From NCBI GenBank assembly GCA_037447655.1, contig JBBHKE010002691.1:113039-129471 (forward strand): a stretch of DNA of 16,433 nucleotides. The letters are read 5' to 3'. Shown in pieces: positions 15,101 to 16,433 of the stretch. The notes below the pieces were generated by a model. That model was not told where the DNA came from and made no database searches. It saw only the letters and a program-made list of their open reading frames with translations. A program made the translations under genes and the position numbers. The DNA comes from Zygnema cylindricum. Its lineage: Eukaryota > Streptophyta > Zygnematophyceae > Zygnematales > Zygnemataceae. How positions within the stretch are numbered: position 1 is the stretch's first letter; every line of letters starts with the position of its first letter.

Positions 15101-16349
15101 CTTGTAAAGATCGAGGGATTTTGGGAGCTTTGGAGTCTTTGTTGACTGAGGTAAGTCGTTGACTTTTTGGTCTCATTAACGTTGACTTTTGGTTTCACCA
15201 ACGTTGACTATTTGGTTGACTATTGGTTGACATTTGGGATCTTTTACTATGGGTTTTGAGGTTGGGAATTTTTGGAACTCTGGAGTCCTTGTTGACTGAG
15301 GGTGTGGACCGGCGTTGACTTCTGGGGTTGACTTCTGCGGTGGACTTTTGGTTTGACTTTTGGGTTCTTATAGTTTGGGTTTAGAGGTTGGAAATTTTGG
15401 GGACTTTGGTGTCTTTGTTGACAGAGGTGAGTTGTGACTGACGTTGACTTCTTGGTTTGACTGGTGTTGACTTTTTTGGTTTGCTGGCGTTGAATTTCTG
15501 GTATAAATGATATTGACCGTTTGGTTTGACTCTGGAACTTTTATTTTGGATGTTTTTTTTTTTTTTTTGGGTTAGACTTTGGTTTTGATTTTGGTTTTGG
15601 ATTTTGGAAAGAGGCTTTGGAACTTTTGTTGACTGAGGTCAGTTGACTGCCGTTGACTTTTTGGTTGACTTATTTTTAAAGTTTGACTTTTTGGATTACT
15701 TTTTGTTTGAGTTTGTGCTTTGGTTTTGGGGTTCCGGTTTGGAACCTTTGGAGGTATTGGAATTTTGTTGACTGAGGTTAGTTGACTGTGTTGACTTTTT
15801 AGTTTGACTTTTAAAATTCTATTCATGTTAAGTTTTTTGAAATTGAAGAGTTTTTGGAAATTCGGTTTTCAAATCCTTAAATAGTTTTGTTAAACTTAAG
15901 CTTCAAATTGTTTTTTTTCAAGTCAACAACTTTAAACAATTAACCGTTTTGCTTTGATTTTCTTTTTTTTTCTCTGTTTATGTTCGTTTCTATTATCTTT
16001 TCTGTCTATGTTCAATTTTTTTCTGTTTGTTTTCTTTTCTTTTTGTTTTTCATGTTTTTTCCGTTTATGTTCGTTTTTTTGTTTTTGTGTTGTTTTTCTT
16101 CTGTTCCTTCCGTTTACGTTCATTTTTTTTTTTTTGTTTTTAGTTTTTGTTTTTTTGCTTCTTTGTTATTTTGTTGTTTGTTTAAAAAAACATTTTTGGG
16201 AACTTTTTTAGGTTGCGAGAATTCGACTTCACGGATTTTCCGATCGAGAAATCTCGATTGTCCGATCGCTCTACATGGCCGACACAGAATCAGCGTATCT
16301 GGAGAGAGATCAAATGCAATCTACGGGACTACGAGACGAATATATTCGG
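11971..16349 (+). CDS. M16 family zinc metallopeptidase (PqqL-like, plant subgroup), partial, possibly defective
   Basis: Predicted zinc endopeptidase of the insulinase/pitrilysin family. Visible exons: 11971-12124, (possible microexon 12518-12533), 12794-13040, 13201-13326, 13799-14062, 14893-15150, 16212-16349. The inverted zinc motif HIVEH (exon 2), the downstream Glu in VLEEW (exon 3), RNASGRMQDSHW, the second-domain start and ESAYLERDQ all match the plant protein related to bacterial PqqL (Arabidopsis At5g56730-like). Joins 2-3, 3-4, 4-5 and 5-6 keep the frame. Family members are about 950 residues; only the N-terminal ~400 are here and the gene runs off the right edge. Odd points: a conserved ~45-50-residue block between exons 3 and 4 is absent, exon 1 to exon 2 does not join simply, and exon 4 has a repeat insertion. 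No stop codons occur inside exons, so it is either a variant gene or a young pseudogene. Confidence 0.85.
12125..12793 (+). other. M16 intron 1 region, purine tract then pyrimidine tract
   Basis: A G-rich stretch follows the donor (about 12136-12206). Then comes AT-rich sequence, a 170-bp C/T tract (12346-12515) ending TTTCTAG, more AT-rich sequence with a TATATA run near 12690-12712, and a second C/T tract (12729-12793) before exon 2. The internal tract plus AG is what suggested a small exon at 12518. Confidence 0.6.
12518..12533 (+). CDS. Candidate 16-nt microexon of the M16 gene
   Basis: Behind a 170-bp pyrimidine tract and TTTCTAG lies CCTTAAGATTCCCCTC followed by GTGTGG. If used, the phases fit exactly: one base left from exon 1, two needed; two bases left for exon 2, which starts by completing a codon. 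The product reads RALRFPSSVVETEEERG across the junction, loosely like the family pattern before the zinc motif. The fit could be chance (about one in three for phase) and the donor is weak. Confidence 0.3.
12794..13040 (+). CDS. M16 peptidase exon with HIVEH zinc-binding motif
   Basis: The acceptor CCCCAG|C completes a codon, then SVVETEEERGVAHIVEHLAF. HIVEH is the inverted zinc motif HxxEH: two His ligands and the catalytic Glu. The following GAEFGACQNAYTSADET is the conserved substrate-binding edge of the active site. The donor is ACGGAG|GTGAGG, phase 0. A second acceptor, CCGTAG at 12796-12801, would join exon 1 directly in frame but removes the conserved Ser-Val-Val. 82 full codons without a stop. 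Confidence 0.88.
13041..13200 (+). other. M16 intron 2
   Basis: Short (160-bp) intron: a GA-rich run of about 100 bp follows the donor, and a T run precedes the acceptor TTTTAG. No gene. Confidence 0.8.
13201..13326 (+). CDS. M16 peptidase exon with third zinc ligand
   Basis: Exactly 42 codons, phase 0 at both ends: VRISKEDLEKERGAVLEEWR, then ERRNASGRMQDSHW and LLLQGSK. The second Glu of VLEEW aligns with the third zinc ligand of M16 enzymes. All three metal ligands and the catalytic Glu are therefore present. The donor is AAG|GTGGGA. Confidence 0.9.
13331..13380 (+). repeat. GGGA microsatellite
   Basis: GGGA units repeat directly after the exon 3 donor, grading into GAGAGGGC. It is purine-pure apart from one C and could pair with the C/T tract at the end of the same intron. 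Confidence 0.8.
13412..13578. mobile_element. Truncated MITE, same family as 92-507
   Basis: The right end CGATACACAACACTA matches the right end of the complete MITE (CCAATACACAACACTA). Upstream, TCCGATATATCGGCAAAA and GGTACAT have counterparts in the same order at 381-399 and 464-470. The left terminal repeat and left target duplication are missing; homology fades near 13412, next to GA-rich repeat. A palindrome CCGATATATCGG lies at 13452-13463. Position inside the intron that lacks an expected exon makes it relevant to the exon loss. Confidence 0.7.
13799..14062 (+). CDS. M16 peptidase exon with Ser/Thr/Pro repeat insertion
   Basis: 88 codons, phase 0 at both ends. It begins ELVDLIKVHFGGPPDPP, matching the end of the first M16 domain, then carries about 40 residues of repeats based on ESVPSET (residues 18-58 of the exon), then PPIPYYPLEPHREPRYAAVV and EREAGG, which resumes the family. 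Relatives have a short linker here. The acceptor is CCCAG|GAA and the donor is GGG|GTAAGA. Confidence 0.85.
13854..13960 (+). repeat. In-frame ~30-bp repeats coding (T/R)xESVPSET
   Basis: GGACAGAATCTGTACCTTC occurs at 13905 and again 30 bp later at 13935. A more diverged copy, AAATCTGTCCCGTCAGAA, begins near 13853, 57 bp before the first, roughly two periods away. Because the unit is a multiple of three, copy number can change without breaking the frame. Confidence 0.8.
14063..14892 (+). other. M16 intron 4: GA tract, CT tract, A-rich tract, hairpin
   Basis: The intron is a run of biased tracts: purine-rich at 14063-14400, pyrimidine-rich at about 14403-14662, then ACAAAAACGAAAA repeats at about 14690-14810 and a hairpin directly before the exon 5 acceptor. 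The long open frames on both strands here (for example 14808-13999 minus) are by-products of low complexity. No separate gene is supported. Confidence 0.75.
14841..14876 (+). repeat. Hairpin just before exon 5 acceptor
   Basis: AAAACCGAAACGGAA (14841-14855) and TTCCGTTCCCGTTTT (14862-14876) pair at 13 of 15 positions around a 6-nt loop. It ends 16 nt before the AG at 14891-14892, so folded pre-mRNA would place a stem where the polypyrimidine tract would normally be. Confidence 0.65.
14893..15150 (+). CDS. M16 peptidase exon 5, second-domain start
   Basis: 86 codons, phase 0 at both ends: SAVLVSFKVPPDSMETIADY, then LTEQMFHQALNQRFFKISR, NPPFYTASSSGENIVRS and LGALESLLTE. It matches the plant M16 protein from the domain junction through the LNQR-FFK helix. 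The acceptor is TGTACAG|TCG and the donor is GAG|GTAAGT. The base composition is more balanced than in exons 2-4, which are G-rich. Confidence 0.92.
15125..15800 (+). repeat. Tandem decayed copies of exon 5 3' end plus donor within intron 5
   Basis: The exon end GTTGACTGAG|GTAAGT (15141-15156) recurs at 15291-15300 (GTTGACTGAG|GGTG), 15417-15426 (GTTGACAGAG|GTGAG), 15628-15637 (GTTGACTGAG|GTCAG) and 15767-15776 (GTTGACTGAG|GTTAG). The bases before each (CTTTGGAGTC, CTCTGGAGTCC, CTTTGGTGTC, CTTTGGAAC) also match. Spacing is 150, 126, 211 and 139 bp. Between them GTTGACTTTTTGG words repeat. Several copies keep GT donor-like sites. Confidence 0.8.
15151..16211 (+). other. M16 intron 5
   Basis: 1.06 kb. 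The first two thirds are the exon-end repeat array. The last part, about 15945-16150, is T-rich with TTTATGTTCGTTT-like words repeated four times, leading to the acceptor TTTTTTAG. No gene recognised. Confidence 0.75.
16212..16349 (+). CDS. M16 peptidase exon 6
   Basis: 46 codons, phase 0 at both ends: VARIRLHGFSDREISIVRSL, then YMADTESAYLERDQMQST and GLRDEYIR. The ESAYLERDQ motif is very well conserved in the plant subgroup. The donor is CGG|GTTTGT. Further exons must lie to the right of the window. Confidence 0.92.
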
Positions 16350-16433
16350 GTTTGTTTTTTTTTTTTTCGCTTATTTTTCTGTTGCAGTTTTGGATTCAGG
16401 GAGAGGGAGCGGGAGAGGGAGAGGGGGAGGGGG
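16350..16433 (+). other. Start of M16 intron 6
   Basis: A T run, then TTGCAG, then a GA-rich run to the window edge. The TTGCAG is followed by TTTTGGATTCAGGGAGAGGG, which does not look like the next family exon, so I treat all of it as intron. Confidence 0.6.

Noticed and set aside
15572-16211. Open frames in the T-rich end of M16 intron 5
   Set aside because: Phe/Leu-rich or Lys/Asn-rich by composition; bounded by the matched exon 5 donor and exon 6 acceptor.

Overview
The window looks like nuclear DNA of a green plant or streptophyte alga. It is eukaryotic: AT-rich, with spliced genes, canonical GT-AG introns, Pol III tRNA-type sequences and hAT-type DNA transposons. The best evidence is a plastid photosystem II assembly gene (HCF136) that is split into at least eight exons and encodes a transit peptide with a twin-arginine lumenal signal. 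I cannot name the species. A non-seed streptophyte is only a guess.

Left part, 1-7777, minus strand: the HCF136 gene. Seven exons (7363-7777, 6456-6691, 5616-5746, 4874-5006, 3153-3275, 2547-2621, 1032-1147) join in frame and encode about 410 residues. The last roughly 20 codons are not in the window and should lie to the left of base 1. Its introns carry a 416-bp hAT-type MITE (92-507), microsatellites, degenerate tandem repeats and decayed copies of neighbouring exon ends.

Middle, 7778-11970: an intergenic region between divergently transcribed genes. It holds two related tRNA-Gly-type sequences, both damaged. The second is cut by a 1447-bp element with terminal inverted repeats and an 8-bp target duplication. 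That element is itself interrupted by an 871-bp element of the same kind with its own 8-bp duplication. The order of events can be read directly: tRNA copy, then outer element, then inner element.

Right part, 11971-16349, plus strand, running off the right edge: the N-terminal portion of a zinc metallopeptidase of family M16 (insulinase/pitrilysin; PqqL-like plant subgroup), with HIVEH in exon 2 and the third ligand Glu in exon 3. Six exons are visible. Two things are wrong or unusual. A conserved stretch of about 45-50 residues expected between exons 3 and 4 is missing, and the intron where it should lie contains a truncated copy of the same MITE family seen at the left edge. The exon 1/exon 2 junction also does not join simply and may need a 16-nt microexon. 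Exon 4 carries a Ser/Thr/Pro-rich decapeptide-repeat insertion.

Two themes run through both genes. Introns contain tandem, decayed copies of the adjacent exon end plus its donor site, which suggests intron growth by local tandem duplication. Several introns, chiefly in the M16 gene, also pair a purine-rich tract near the donor with a pyrimidine-rich tract nearer the acceptor, which could fold the intron back on itself. The two genes show no functional link; one acts in photosystem II assembly and the other is a predicted peptidase.
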